Assembly: GCA_029267645.1 (NCBI GenBank)
Contig: JAJUIM010000010.1
Location: forward strand, 1-17,776
Length of the DNA: 17,776 nt
From: Microbacterium sp.
GTDB lineage: Bacteria > Actinomycetota > Actinomycetes > Actinomycetales > Microbacteriaceae
Reading direction: 5' to 3'
Below, piece after piece: positions 8,488-16,722 of the stretch. A program made the position numbers and the translations under genes. The stretch's first letter is position 1. Each line of letters starts with the position of its first letter. The notes beneath the pieces are model-generated. The model ran no database searches. It saw nothing but the letters and a program-made list of their open reading frames with translations, and had not been told where the DNA came from.

Positions 8488-9102
8488 TCAGAGCCCGACA
8501 GTCGACACGGGCTGGTTGCCCGAGCCGGACTCCGGAGCATCGAGGTCGGCGAGCTTCTGCTCGAAGTAGCTACGCAGCTGCTGACGGTAGTCGCGCTCGA
8601 ACTGGCGCAGCTCCGTGATGCGACCCTCGAGGCTCTTGCGCTCGGTGTCGAGCTTCTGGGAGATCTCGCGCTGCTTGGCCTCGGCCGCCGACACGATCGA
8701 GGCCGCCTTGGCCTCAGCGTCGTCGACGAGCTTCTTCGCGGTGGCCTTGCCCTCCGCGACGTGCTCGTCGTGCAGGCGCTCGGCGCGGGCGATGATGCCG
8801 GCCGCGCTCGACGCCGTCGAGGTCACGTCGGATCCCTCGCCCTCGGCGGGCTCGGGGGTCGGCTCGGGCTGAGGAGCCGGCGCCTTCTCGGCAGCAGGGG
8901 CAGCGGCCGTCGCGGGGGCAGCGGCGCCGCCCGCCTCGAGCTCGGCGATGCGCGCCTTCAGCTGCTCGTTCTCCTCGATCGTCTTCCGCCACTCGACGAC
9001 GATCTCATCCAGGAAGTCGTCGACCTCGTCGGGGTCGAAGCCCTCCTTGAAGCGGACGTGCTGGAACTGCTTAGTGACGACGTCTTCCGGCGTCAGTGAC
9101 AT
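8488..9102 (-). CDS. wag31: DivIVA-domain polar growth protein (Wag31)
   Basis: A 204-residue cytoplasmic coiled-coil scaffold. In Actinobacteria DivIVA/Wag31 binds curved membrane at the poles and septum and directs cell wall growth. The conserved N-terminal domain (1-57) shows LTPEDVVTKQF, RFKEGFDPDEVDDFLDEI and the start of a coiled coil. Residues about 58-97 are an Ala/Pro/Glu-rich linker (PAPQPEPTPEPAEGEGSD). A second long coiled coil spans about 110-192, ending in ESGSGNQPVSTVGL. The start has a GAGGGG ribosome binding site at good distance. It follows the yggT gene by 40 bases and closes the division part of the cluster. The protein is shorter than mycobacterial Wag31 but normal in design. 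Confidence 0.96.
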   Translation of the reverse strand: MSLTPEDVVTKQFQHVRFKEGFDPDEVDDFLDEIVVEWRKTIEENEQLKARIAELEAGGAAAPATAAAPAAEKAPAPQPEPTPEPAEGEGSDVTSTASSAAGIIARAERLHDEHVAEGKATAKKLVDDAEAKAASIVSAAEAKQREISQKLDTERKSLEGRITELRQFERDYRQQLRSYFEQKLADLDAPESGSGNQPVSTVGL

Positions 9103-9131
9103 GGTTAGCCCCTCTTTCGATGGTGGGAATC

Positions 9132-9137
9132 ATCTTA
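9132..9137 (-). promoter_or_regulatory. Possible -10 element for divIVA
   Basis: TAAGAT lies in the 40-base yggT-divIVA spacer, about 30 bases before the start codon. It matches four of six positions of the housekeeping -10 box. I could not find a good -35 at 16-18 bases, so this is only a candidate. Confidence 0.2.
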
Positions 9138-9142
9138 GTTCG

Positions 9143-9448
9143 TCAGAACGAGATCGCGATGACCTGAAGGATCGACATGGCGACGAAGCACAGGATCATC
9201 GTGATGGCGAAGCCGAGATCGATCGCGACAGGACCGATGCGCAGCGGCGGGATGTGGCGCCGAAGAAAGCGGATCGGCGGATCGGTGATCGTGTAGACGA
9301 CCTCGGCGACGACGAGCATCGCCCCCCGGGGTCGCCACTCGCGGTTGAACATCGGGATGTACTCGAGCACGAGGCGAACGAAGAGCACCAGTACGTACAG
9401 GGAGAGCAGAAGATGCAGGATCCCTGCGACGAAACCGATGACAGCCAC
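9143..9448 (-). CDS. YggT/YlmG-family membrane protein
   Basis: A 101-residue protein with two hydrophobic segments, about 5-30 and 72-100, joined by a polar loop containing the family signature around TDPPIRFLRRHIPP. YggT (YlmG) proteins sit next to sepF in Gram-positive bacteria and plant plastids and are linked to division or envelope organisation, though their chemistry is unknown. The start is GTG at 9446-9448; its ribosome binding site is weak. It follows sepF after 77 bases that hold a strong hairpin, which may lower its expression relative to sepF. Confidence 0.93.
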   Translation of the reverse strand: MAVIGFVAGILHLLLSLYVLVLFVRLVLEYIPMFNREWRPRGAMLVVAEVVYTITDPPIRFLRRHIPPLRIGPVAIDLGFAITMILCFVAMSILQVIAISF

Positions 9449-9470
9449 GAGAACTCACACTACGCGAGAA

Positions 9471-9502
9471 GGCCCGGCGACGCCGAAACGGCGCACCGGG
9501 CC
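9471..9502. terminator. Hairpin in the sepF-yggT spacer, possible attenuator or partial terminator
   Basis: GGCCCGG at 9471-9477 pairs with CCGGGCC at 9496-9502, and CGCCG at 9481-9485 pairs with CGGCG at 9489-9493 across an AAA loop, with a small internal bulge. It lies 23 bases after the sepF stop. Only a short pyrimidine-rich stretch (TTCTC) follows in the direction of transcription, so full termination is unlikely. Attenuation or 3' end stabilisation of the ftsZ-yggS-sepF message is plausible. Confidence 0.45.
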
Positions 9503-9525
9503 CGACGAGCGTTCCCCGCGGTCCC

Positions 9526-9996
9526 TCAGCTGCCGAAGGACGTGTCGTCGGCGGGCGCGATGCCGCCATCGCCCGACACGGCGATGTTCTCGGGGCTCAG
9601 CAGGAAGACCTTGCTCGTCACGCGCTCGATGCGGCCGTAGAGGCCCATCGACAGGCCGCTCGCGAAGTCGATGAGGCGACGCGCGTCGGCGTCGGACATC
9701 TGCGAGACGTTGATGATGACCGGGAGGCCGTCGCGGAACTGCTCCGCGATCGCCTGCGCGTCGCGGTACTGCTTGGGGTGGACGGTCACGATCTCGTTGA
9801 CGGCGTCAGCGGCGGGCTGGCGCACGACCGTCGGGCGACGCAGGGGCGTCACGGGAGCTGGCTTCTCGTCATCGTGAGTCTCCTCGCGCGTCGTGTGTGA
9901 GGAACGTGCCGGGGTCTCGACGACATCGTCCTCGACGTATTCCTCTTCGTCGGCGAGGCCGAGGTAGACCATCGTCTTCTTGAGCGGGTTCGCCAT
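9526..9996 (-). CDS. sepF: Cell division protein SepF
   Basis: A 156-residue cytoplasmic protein that binds the FtsZ tail and anchors the Z-ring to the membrane. Actinobacteria lack FtsA and depend on SepF for this. The N-terminal amphipathic membrane-binding segment is [14 protein letters not shown] (1-14). A variable acidic linker follows (15-65). The SepF core occupies about 67-140, with [40 protein letters not shown] and [17 protein letters not shown]. The start is behind GGAGG with good spacing. It lies 36 bases after the yggS gene. Length and motifs are those of the family. Confidence 0.97.
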   Translation of the reverse strand: MANPLKKTMVYLGLADEEEYVEDDVVETPARSSHTTREETHDDEKPAPVTPLRRPTVVRQPAADAVNEIVTVHPKQYRDAQAIAEQFRDGLPVIINVSQMSDADARRLIDFASGLSMGLYGRIERVTSKVFLLSPENIAVSGDGGIAPADDTSFGS

Positions 9997-10032
9997 GGCG
10001 TCCTCCGGTTGGGTGCTCGTCTTGTCTGAAGG

Positions 10033-10710
10033 CTAGTCCTGCGGGGGCCTCGGGCCCGTGATTGCGGTTCCGATTCGCAGGTGTGTCGCGCCGAACGCGA
10101 TCGCGTCCGGAAAGTCCTGGGACATGCCCGCCGAGATCCAGCTGGCGTCCGGCGCGACGGCGCGGATCCGCTCGGCAACGCGGGCGAGGCGCTCGAACGC
10201 GGGTGCGGGCTCCTCCCCCAGCGGCGCGACCGCCATGACGCCGCGCAGGTGCAGCCCGTCGGCCTCTTCGATGCGTTCGGCGAGCCGCTCGGCCTCGGCG
10301 GGCGCGACGCCCCCTCGGCCCGGATCGTCCGTCAGGTTGACCTGCACGAGGACGTCGAGTGCGCCGGCGCCCGGATCCGCGAGCGCGCTCACGAGCTTGT
10401 CACGGTCGAGCGAGTGGACGACGTCGGCTGCGTCGCGCACGGCACGCGCCTTCTTCGACTGCAGCTGCCCGACGAAGTGCCAGCGCATCCCGTCGAGCTC
10501 GCCCAGCTCGGCGCGCTTGGCTGTGAGCTCCTGCTGGCGGTTCTCGGCGACGTCGCGCACGCCGAGATCATGCAGGTCGCGGACGAGGCTCGCGGGGTGG
10601 AACTTCGTCACGACGATCCGCGTGATATCGCTCGCGTCGCGGCCGGCGGATCGAGCCGCATCGGCGATCGATCCGTCGACCTCGGCGAGGCGCGACGCGA
10701 GGGACGTCAC
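10033..10710 (-). CDS. yggS: YggS-family pyridoxal phosphate homeostasis protein
   Basis: A 225-residue protein of the YggS/PROSC/YBL036C family, a fold-type III PLP-binding barrel that helps control free pyridoxal phosphate and has no established enzyme activity. The PLP lysine is K36 in [10 protein letters not shown]. Further family motifs are AENRQQEL (55-62), [10 protein letters not shown] (78-87) and, near the end, [23 protein letters not shown]. The GTG start overlaps the ftsZ stop as GTGA (10707-10710), so it is probably translationally coupled to ftsZ. In many Actinobacteria a laccase-like gene (yfiH/pgeF) separates ftsZ from this gene; here none does. Confidence 0.95.
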   Translation of the reverse strand: MTSLASRLAEVDGSIADAARSAGRDASDITRIVVTKFHPASLVRDLHDLGVRDVAENRQQELTAKRAELGELDGMRWHFVGQLQSKKARAVRDAADVVHSLDRDKLVSALADPGAGALDVLVQVNLTDDPGRGGVAPAEAERLAERIEEADGLHLRGVMAVAPLGEEPAPAFERLARVAERIRAVAPDASWISAGMSQDFPDAIAFGATHLRIGTAITGPRPPQD

Positions 10711-11888
10711 TTCAGGAATTCGGGGATGTCGATGTCGTCGTCGTCGAAGCCGCTCGACTCGCTGAGCGCGGGCGTCGCGGGGATCGACGGAGCGGCGGGC
10801 TCGGCCTGCTGCTCCTTCTTCTCGGGAGCCGCGGGCGCTGCCTGCTCGCCCTGCTCGGCCGGCCGCGTGTCGCCGGGCAGCGAGGGCCGGTGCGGCTCCT
10901 CGCGCCCCCCGAACGCGGGCACGTCGACGCGGGGCTGCGGCTCGCCGCCGTCGAACCCGGCCGCGACGACCGTCACGCGCACCTCGTCGCCGAGCGTGTC
11001 GTCGATGACCGTTCCGAAGATGATGTTCGCCTCGGGGTGCGCGGCCTCCTGCACGAGGCGGGCCGCGTCGTTGATCTCGAAGATGCCGAGGTTCGAGCCG
11101 CCCTGGATCGACAGCAGCACGCCGTGCGCGCCCTCGATCGACGCCTCGAGCAGCGGCGACTCAACCGCGAGCTCGGCGGCCTTGATGGCGCGATCGGCGC
11201 CGCGCGCGGATCCGATGCCCATGAGCGCCGAGCCGGCGCCCTGCATGACGCTCTTGACGTCGGCGAAGTCGAGGTTGATGAGACCCGGCGTGGTGATGAG
11301 GTCGGTGATGCCCTGCACACCGGCGAGGAGCACCTGGTCGGCCGTCGCGAACGCCTCGACCATCGAGATGCCGCGGTCGCTGATCTCGAGGAGGCGGTCA
11401 TTCGGCACGACGATGAGCGTGTCGACCTCCTCCTTGAGCGTCGCGACGCCCTGCTCGGCCTGCTGCTGGCGGCGGCGACCCTCGAACGAGAACGGCTTCG
11501 TCACGACGCCGATCGTCAGCGCTCCGATCGACTTGGCGATGCGGGCCACGACGGGCGCCCCGCCCGTGCCCGTGCCGCCGCCCTCGCCTGCAGTCACGAA
11601 GACCATGTCGGCACCCGCGAGGGCCTGCTCGATCTCCTCCTGGTGGTCCTCCGCCGCGCGGCGGCCGACCTCGGGGTCGGCGCCGGCGCCGAGGCCGCGC
11701 GTGAGGTCGCGCCCCACGTCGAGCTTGATGTCGGCGTCGCTCATGAGCAGCGCCTGCGCGTCGGTGTTGATCGCGATGAACTCGACGCCGCGCAGCCCGA
11801 GCTCGATCATGCGGTTCACGGCGTTCACGCCGCCACCACCGACGCCGACGACCTTGATGACGGCGAGGTAGTTCTGGTTCTGGCTCAT
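10707..11888 (-). CDS. ftsZ: Cell division protein FtsZ
   Basis: A 393-residue tubulin-like GTPase that polymerises into the division ring. GTP-binding residues are [11 protein letters not shown] (15-25) and the tubulin signature GGGTGTGG at 103-110. The T7 synergy loop with catalytic N205, D207 and D210 is in [12 protein letters not shown]. After the globular part (to about 315) comes an acidic, Pro/Gln/Ala-rich linker and a C-terminal peptide [12 protein letters not shown] (382-393), the site SepF is expected to bind. The ATG at 11886-11888 has a strong GGAGG at 11893-11897. It follows a 163-base spacer, the longest in the window, so it probably has its own promoter as well as read-through from ftsQ. 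Confidence 0.99.
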   Translation of the reverse strand: MSQNQNYLAVIKVVGVGGGGVNAVNRMIELGLRGVEFIAINTDAQALLMSDADIKLDVGRDLTRGLGAGADPEVGRRAAEDHQEEIEQALAGADMVFVTAGEGGGTGTGGAPVVARIAKSIGALTIGVVTKPFSFEGRRRQQQAEQGVATLKEEVDTLIVVPNDRLLEISDRGISMVEAFATADQVLLAGVQGITDLITTPGLINLDFADVKSVMQGAGSALMGIGSARGADRAIKAAELAVESPLLEASIEGAHGVLLSIQGGSNLGIFEINDAARLVQEAAHPEANIIFGTVIDDTLGDEVRVTVVAAGFDGGEPQPRVDVPAFGGREEPHRPSLPGDTRPAEQGEQAAPAAPEKKEQQAEPAAPSIPATPALSESSGFDDDDIDIPEFLK

Positions 11889-12051
11889 GCTGCCTCCATA
11901 GACGGAACCGGGCTGCGACCGGGATCCTCAACCTTCACGTTCAACTGGAGGGTTAAAGTATTCACCGGCATGTAAGTTGCTCGTCCTCGACGGTACGGGG
12001 CGAGCGCGCGACAGGGGCGCAAACACGCGGGGCGTGTCCGAAGAAAACCCG
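11889..12051 (-). promoter_or_regulatory. ftsQ-ftsZ spacer with AT-rich island, likely ftsZ promoter and leader
   Basis: This is the longest spacer in the window. Read toward ftsZ it contains an AT-richer island, AACTTACATGCCGGTGAATA followed by CTTTAACC, in otherwise very GC-rich DNA. TACTTT at about 11955-11960 is a weak -10 candidate, without a good -35. It is followed by the related stretches CCAGTTGAACGTGAAGG and GGTTGAGG, which look like half-sites around CAGTTGA and GGTTGAG. The strong ribosome binding site of ftsZ closes the region. A promoter here is expected because ftsZ usually has its own promoters in Actinobacteria, but the exact elements are my guess. Confidence 0.4.
12021..12037 (-). 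terminator. Small hairpin after ftsQ, weak terminator candidate
   Basis: On the transcribed strand ACACGC, loop CCC, GCGTGT is followed by TT. The stem is six base pairs, 14 bases after the ftsQ stop. The stem is short and the T-run is only three, so at most it attenuates transcription into ftsZ. Confidence 0.25.
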
Positions 12052-13032
12052 TCACTCGACGACGAGCACGCCCTCCGACGACACGTCGTAGGTCGAGACG
12101 GTGTCGGCCGGCCGAGCCGACAGCCCCGCCGCGAGCGCCTGCGCCTTCGCGGCGCCGTCGCTCTCGCTCCCCCACACGACCGTGACGCCGCCGCCGTCCG
12201 ACAGCTCGAACGACACGTCCTCGGGCGTCGTCGCCCGGACGACCGTGACGCGCGATGCGATGTCGTCCGGCAGCGCGCGCAGCACCTGCCCGGCCGCCGC
12301 GAACGCGTCGGAGCTCGGCCCGCCCTCGACCTCGGCGATCGGCAGCCCCTCGGGCGCGGCGTCGGACGTCTCGAGTGCGACGCCCGCCGCGTCGACCGTC
12401 GTGAACCCCGCGTCGGACTGGATGACCGCGACCGGCGTGCGCTCCGTGATGCGCACGACGAGGCCGTGTGGCGGGCGCGACTCGACCGCGTAGGTCTCGA
12501 CGAGCGGGAAGGAGGTCATGGCGCCGCGGATCGCGCGGTGATCCACGAGCGCGAGCGGCGTGCCCATCTGGCTGCTGAGCGCATCGTTGATGGCGTCCGG
12601 ATCCAGCGCCTCGGCGCCGACGACCTCGATGTCCTCGACCGCGAAGATCGGGCTGTAGGCGGTCGCAACCGTGCCGACCGCGAGCAGTGCGACGGCACCG
12701 ACCGAGACGCCCCAGATGCGCCTGCGGCGACGCGCGCGCGCCGTGAACCGCTTGACCTCGGCGCGCTCGGCTCGGCGCCTCCGCCGCGACGCCCGCCAGA
12801 CCGCGAGCGCGCCCGCCCGTTCCTCGGGCTCGTCCGCCTCGTCGGCGTCCGCGTCGATCGCGTCGTCTGCCGGATCCTCCGCGCGCTCGCCACGGCGGCG
12901 ACGCGCGAACGGCAGGACCGAGGCGAGCCGCGCGCGCTGGCGCTCGGGTGCTTCGGGCTCCTCGAACGTCTCGTCGTCCGGGAGGTCCTCCTGCTGCGGG
13001 GTCTGCGGAGGGAGGGGGCCGGGCCGCTTCAC
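12052..13032 (-). CDS. ftsQ: Cell division protein FtsQ/DivIB
   Basis: A 326-residue single-pass membrane protein of the divisome, in the FtsQ-FtsL-FtsB complex that controls septal wall synthesis. A long charged cytoplasmic domain comes first (1-105), with basic runs such as RRRRR before the membrane. The single helix is about 106-126 (GVSVGAVALLAVGTVATAY). The extracellular POTRA domain follows at about 129-197 (FAVEDIEVVGAEALDPDAIN onward), then the FtsQ domain to EGVLVVE. The start is GTG at 13030-13032, four bases after the murC stop, with a good GAGGAG ribosome binding site inside the end of murC. The N-terminal domain is longer than in E. coli, as is common in Actinobacteria. Confidence 0.95.
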   Translation of the reverse strand: MKRPGPLPPQTPQQEDLPDDETFEEPEAPERQRARLASVLPFARRRRGERAEDPADDAIDADADEADEPEERAGALAVWRASRRRRRAERAEVKRFTARARRRRRIWGVSVGAVALLAVGTVATAYSPIFAVEDIEVVGAEALDPDAINDALSSQMGTPLALVDHRAIRGAMTSFPLVETYAVESRPPHGLVVRITERTPVAVIQSDAGFTTVDAAGVALETSDAAPEGLPIAEVEGGPSSDAFAAAGQVLRALPDDIASRVTVVRATTPEDVSFELSDGGGVTVVWGSESDGAAKAQALAAGLSARPADTVSTYDVSSEGVLVVE

Positions 13033-13036
13033 GATG

Positions 13037-14422
13037 TCACTCCTCGCGCTGGAGCGCGTCGAGCACCTGCGGGATGATCTGGTACACGTTGCCGCAGCCG
13101 AGCGTGACGATGAAGTCGCCGTCCTGCGCGACCTCGGCCGCGCGCTCGGCGGCGGCCTGCCAGTCGGGCACGTACGAGACGTGCGCGGGATCCTCGAAGC
13201 CGCGCTCGACGAGCTCGCCCGTCACGCCCGGAATCGGATCCTCGCGCGCGCCGTACACGTCGAGCACGACCGAGTGATCGGCGAACTCTTCGAGCACGTG
13301 CGCGAACTCTCCGGCCATGAGCTTCGTGCGGGAGTACGTGTGGGGCTGGTGCAGCGCGATGACGCGCCCGCCGCCGACGACCGTGCGCGCCGCCTCGAGC
13401 GCGGCCCGCACCTCGGTCGGGTGATGGGCGTAGTCGTCGTACACGCTGACGCCGCGGCGCACGCCGTGCAGCTCGAAGCGGCGCACGGTGCCCGCGAATC
13501 CCTCGAGCGCCCGGACGGCGCCCGCGAACTCGTGGCCGAGCGCGACGAGCACCGCGACGGCGCCCGCGGCGTTCACGACGTTGTGCCGGCCCGGCACGGC
13601 GAGGCGCAGCGCGACGCGCTCGCCCTGCCACACGAGATCGGCCGCGCCCTCGGCGTCGAACTCGATGCGCAGGTCGGCGTCGGCCGACTCGCCGAACGTG
13701 ATGACGCGCTCGTGCCGCAGGCGTGCGCCGACGCGGCGGGCGCCCTCGTCGTCGGCCGAGATCACGACGGCCTCGCGCGCCGCGTCGGCGAACGTCACGA
13801 ACGCGTCGTCGAACGCCTCGTGCGTGCCGTAGTGGTCGAGGTGGTCAGCGTCGACGTTCGTGATGAGCGCGACCGAGGTGTCGTAGATGAGGAACGTGCC
13901 GTCCGACTCGTCGGCCTCGATCACGAAGAGGTCGTCGGATCCGGCGCGGCTCGACGCGCCGAACTGCTGGATCACGCCGCCGTTGACGAAGCTCGGGTCG
14001 GTCCCGAGCCCTGCGAGGGCCGTCACGATCATGCCCGCCGACGTCGTCTTACCGTGCGCGCCGGCGACCGAGACGAGGCGGCGCCCGTCGATGAGGTACT
14101 TGAGCGCCTGCGAGCGGTGCAGCACGCTGAGCCCGCGCTCCTTCGCCGCGAGGAACTCGGGGTTCTCCGGCCAGATGGCGCCCGTGTAGACGACCGTGTC
14201 GACGTCGCCGAGGTTGGCGGCGTCGTGGCCGATGAACACGGTCGCGCCGAGCTCGGCGAGGTCGCGCGTGTTCTGGCTCTCGGCGCGGTCGGACCCCGAC
14301 ACGGGGATCCCCGCCTGCAGGAACATGCGGGCGAGGCCCGAGACGCCGGATCCGCCGATGCCGATGAAGTGCACGGCGCGGATCTCGTCGGGAATGGGGA
14401 CCGTGAGGTCGGGAGCGATCAT
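13037..14422 (-). CDS. murC: UDP-N-acetylmuramate--L-alanine ligase
   Basis: A 461-residue cytoplasmic ATP-dependent ligase that adds the first L-alanine to UDP-MurNAc. The N-terminal UDP-binding Rossmann motif is [14 protein letters not shown] (18-31). The ATP-binding loop is [10 protein letters not shown] (121-130). Other Mur ligase motifs are EADESDG (169-175), the [11 protein letters not shown] stretch, HNVVNAAGA, and the C-terminal [10 protein letters not shown] and [11 protein letters not shown]. The frame stays open far upstream, but the conserved start is [14 protein letters not shown]. Its ATG overlaps the murG stop as ATGA (14419-14422), behind GGAGA. Coupled translation from murG is likely. 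All key motifs are intact. Confidence 0.98.
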   Translation of the reverse strand: MIAPDLTVPIPDEIRAVHFIGIGGSGVSGLARMFLQAGIPVSGSDRAESQNTRDLAELGATVFIGHDAANLGDVDTVVYTGAIWPENPEFLAAKERGLSVLHRSQALKYLIDGRRLVSVAGAHGKTTSAGMIVTALAGLGTDPSFVNGGVIQQFGASSRAGSDDLFVIEADESDGTFLIYDTSVALITNVDADHLDHYGTHEAFDDAFVTFADAAREAVVISADDEGARRVGARLRHERVITFGESADADLRIEFDAEGAADLVWQGERVALRLAVPGRHNVVNAAGAVAVLVALGHEFAGAVRALEGFAGTVRRFELHGVRRGVSVYDDYAHHPTEVRAALEAARTVVGGGRVIALHQPHTYSRTKLMAGEFAHVLEEFADHSVVLDVYGAREDPIPGVTGELVERGFEDPAHVSYVPDWQAAAERAAEVAQDGDFIVTLGCGNVYQIIPQVLDALQREE

Positions 14423-15501
14423 GAGCGGGTCTCCTTCAGCGCGCGGTCGAGGTGGGCGATGACGTTCTCGGTGCCGTAGCGGGTGCCCGCGTCGGCCGCC
14501 GCCTCGCGCATGCGATCCAGCCGGTCGCGGTCGGCCAGCAGCGGCACGATGTCGCGGCGGAACCGCTCGGGGGTGAAGTCGGCGTCGTCGATCAGGCGCG
14601 CGGCCCCGCGCTCGACGGCCGAGGCCGCGTTGAGGCGCTGCTCGCCGTTGCCCACGGCGTACGGCACGTAGACGGCGGGGATGCCGAGCGCGGAGACCTC
14701 CGACACGGTCGAAGCGCCCGAGCGCGCGACGATGAGGTCGGCGATCGCGAACGCCAGGTCCATGCGGTCGATGTACGGCAGGATCACGTAGCCGTCGGCG
14801 TGCGGATCCTCGACCTCGTTGCGCTCGCCCGTGACGTGCAGGAGCTGCCAGCCGGCAGCGAGCACATCGGGCCACGCCTCCGCGAGCGTCTGGTTGATGC
14901 GGCGCGCGCCGAGGGATCCGCCGAAGACGAGCAGGACGGGCCGGTCGGGGTCGAGGCCGAAGTGCGCGGCCGCGGCGGCGCGCGTCGCCTCGCGGTCGAG
15001 CCCCACGATCTCGGGGCGCAGCGGCATGCCCACGACCTCGCCGCGCTTGAGCGGCGTGCCCTCGAAGGCGACGCCGACGGCCGCGGCGGAGCGCGCGCCG
15101 AGCACGTTGGCGAGGCCGGGGCGCGCGTTGGCCTCGTGGACGACGGCGGGGATCCGCTCGCGCCTCGCCGCGACATAGGCGGGCGCGGCCGCGTAGCCGC
15201 CGACGCCCAGGACGACGTCGACGCCGCGCTCGGCGATGTAGCGGCGGACGGTCTTCACGGCCTTCGCGAAGCGCGCGGGGAAGCGCGCAGCGTCGGCGTT
15301 GGGGCGCCGCGGGAACGGCACCTTCGGCACGACGAGCAGCTCGTAGCCGCGCTCGGGGACGAGCCGCGACTCGAGCCCCTCCGCGGTGCCGAGGATGAGG
15401 ACCTCGTCTTCGGGACGGCGTGCCCGGAGGCCGTCGGCGACCGCGAGCATCGGGTTCACGTGTCCGGCGGTGCCTCCGCCGGCGAGCAGGTACGTCGTCA
15501 C
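14419..15501 (-). CDS. murG: UDP-N-acetylglucosamine transferase MurG (lipid II synthase)
   Basis: A 360-residue peripheral membrane glycosyltransferase (GT28) that adds GlcNAc to lipid I on the inner face of the membrane, giving lipid II. The glycine-rich N-terminal loop is [11 protein letters not shown] (7-17) with the conserved H14. The nucleotide-sugar domain shows [12 protein letters not shown] (193-204), [10 protein letters not shown] (259-268) and GNGEQRLNA (284-292). The start is GTG at 15499-15501, nine bases after the ftsW stop; the ribosome binding site is weak, which suggests reliance on ftsW translation. Its stop overlaps the murC start. Length is as expected. Confidence 0.98.
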   Translation of the reverse strand: MTTYLLAGGGTAGHVNPMLAVADGLRARRPEDEVLILGTAEGLESRLVPERGYELLVVPKVPFPRRPNADAARFPARFAKAVKTVRRYIAERGVDVVLGVGGYAAAPAYVAARRERIPAVVHEANARPGLANVLGARSAAAVGVAFEGTPLKRGEVVGMPLRPEIVGLDREATRAAAAAHFGLDPDRPVLLVFGGSLGARRINQTLAEAWPDVLAAGWQLLHVTGERNEVEDPHADGYVILPYIDRMDLAFAIADLIVARSGASTVSEVSALGIPAVYVPYAVGNGEQRLNAASAVERGAARLIDDADFTPERFRRDIVPLLADRDRLDRMREAAADAGTRYGTENVIAHLDRALKETRS

Positions 15502-15510
15502 CGGACGATC

Positions 15511-16722
15511 TTACGACCTGCGACCTGCGGGAGTCGCGCCGACGGGTGCGCGCCCCTCGGGCAGCGTGCGGGCGAGCGCCAGGAGCAGACCGCACGCGAT
15601 GAGGATCGCCCACAGCGAGGATCCGCCGGCGGACAGGAACGGCAGCGGCACGCCGAGCGCGGGGAAGACGCGCAGGACGACGCCGATGTTCACGAGCGCC
15701 TGGCCGACGATCCACACGCCGATCCCGCCCGCGACGGCGCGCGTGAAGATGTCGTCGCTGCGGCGCACGATGCGGAAGATGCCGACCGCGAGGACCGCGA
15801 AGAGCGCGAGCACGACGACGCAGCCGATGAGCCCCAGCTCCTCCCCCACGATTGCGAAGATGTAGTCGTCGGCGGCCGCGGGCAGCCAGTTGTACTTCTC
15901 GCGTGAGTTGCCGAGCCCGCGGCCCAGCAGGCCGCCGCCAGCGAGCCCCCAGAGTCCGTGGTATGGCTGATAGCACTGCGTGAGGTAGTCGCAGTCGGGG
16001 TCGAAGACCGCCATGATGCGGGCGAGGCGGTTCGAGCTCGTGATCGCCATGACCGCGATCCCCGCGACCGCCGCGAGCAGCAGCGGCACGAGGAACCGCA
16101 GGCGCACGCCCGCGAAGAAGAGCGCGCCGAAGACCGCCATCGCGATGATGAGCACGGTGCCGAGGTCCTTGCCCGCGAGCACCGTGCCGATCGCGAGGGC
16201 CGAGACCGGCAGGATCGGGATCGCGAACTCCCAGAACCGCGTGAGGCGTTCGCGCTTGCGGAACAGGATGAAGCCGATCCAGAGCGCGAGGGCGACCTTG
16301 AGGAACTCGGAGGGCTGGATCGTGACCGACCCGATGAAGATCCAGTTGCGGTTGCCGCCGAACTCGTGCCCGAGGGGCGTGAAGACGAGCAGCTGCAGCA
16401 CGACGCCGGCCACGAGCGCCGGCCACGCGAGCTTGCGCAGCCACGTGACGGGGAACCTGCTCACGATGAACATGAGCGGGATGCCGATCGCCGCGAAGAT
16501 GAGGTGGCTCAGGCCGTCGTTGAACGGATTGCCGCTCGCGGCGAGCGACTCGACCGTCGTGGCCGAGAACACCATGACGACGCCGAACGCCGTGAGGAGG
16601 ATCGCGGTCGAGGCGATCAGCAGGAACTCGACCGAGACGGGCCGCAACGACCGTCCGAGGGAGATGCGAGCGGAGCGCGAGCGCGACTCAGGACTCTTGC
16701 GAGGCCGGGCCGTCGACGTCAT
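15511..16722 (-). CDS. ftsW: Peptidoglycan glycosyltransferase FtsW
   Basis: A 403-residue SEDS-family membrane protein that polymerises lipid II at the septum together with a class B penicillin-binding protein. About ten hydrophobic segments are visible. Signatures include [20 protein letters not shown] (126-144 region), the extracellular loop [17 protein letters not shown] (281-297), in which D286 aligns with the essential SEDS aspartate, and [11 protein letters not shown] (369-379). The frame is open upstream to 17229, but that part is a shadow of murD. The chosen ATG at 16720-16722 has a GGGGAG site and gives a normal basic cytoplasmic N-terminus ([20 protein letters not shown]). This start overlaps the end of murD by 35 bases. 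RodA is the alternative SEDS protein, but the position after murD and before murG favours FtsW. Confidence 0.97.
   Translation of the reverse strand: MTSTARPRKSPESRSRSARISLGRSLRPVSVEFLLIASTAILLTAFGVVMVFSATTVESLAASGNPFNDGLSHLIFAAIGIPLMFIVSRFPVTWLRKLAWPALVAGVVLQLLVFTPLGHEFGGNRNWIFIGSVTIQPSEFLKVALALWIGFILFRKRERLTRFWEFAIPILPVSALAIGTVLAGKDLGTVLIIAMAVFGALFFAGVRLRFLVPLLLAAVAGIAVMAITSSNRLARIMAVFDPDCDYLTQCYQPYHGLWGLAGGGLLGRGLGNSREKYNWLPAAADDYIFAIVGEELGLIGCVVVLALFAVLAVGIFRIVRRSDDIFTRAVAGGIGVWIVGQALVNIGVVLRVFPALGVPLPFLSAGGSSLWAILIACGLLLALARTLPEGRAPVGATPAGRRS

Noticed and set aside
12671..14479. Plus-strand open frame of 602 codons opposite ftsQ and murC
   Set aside because: Antisense shadow without recognisable domains; it crosses the ftsQ-murC junction.
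13037..16444. Single minus-strand frame of 1135 codons that could be read as a murG-murC fusion
   Set aside because: Only its C-terminal part is real (murC). The upstream part is the wrong frame of ftsW and murG, Arg-rich and without motifs; murG and ftsW have intact genes in their own frames.
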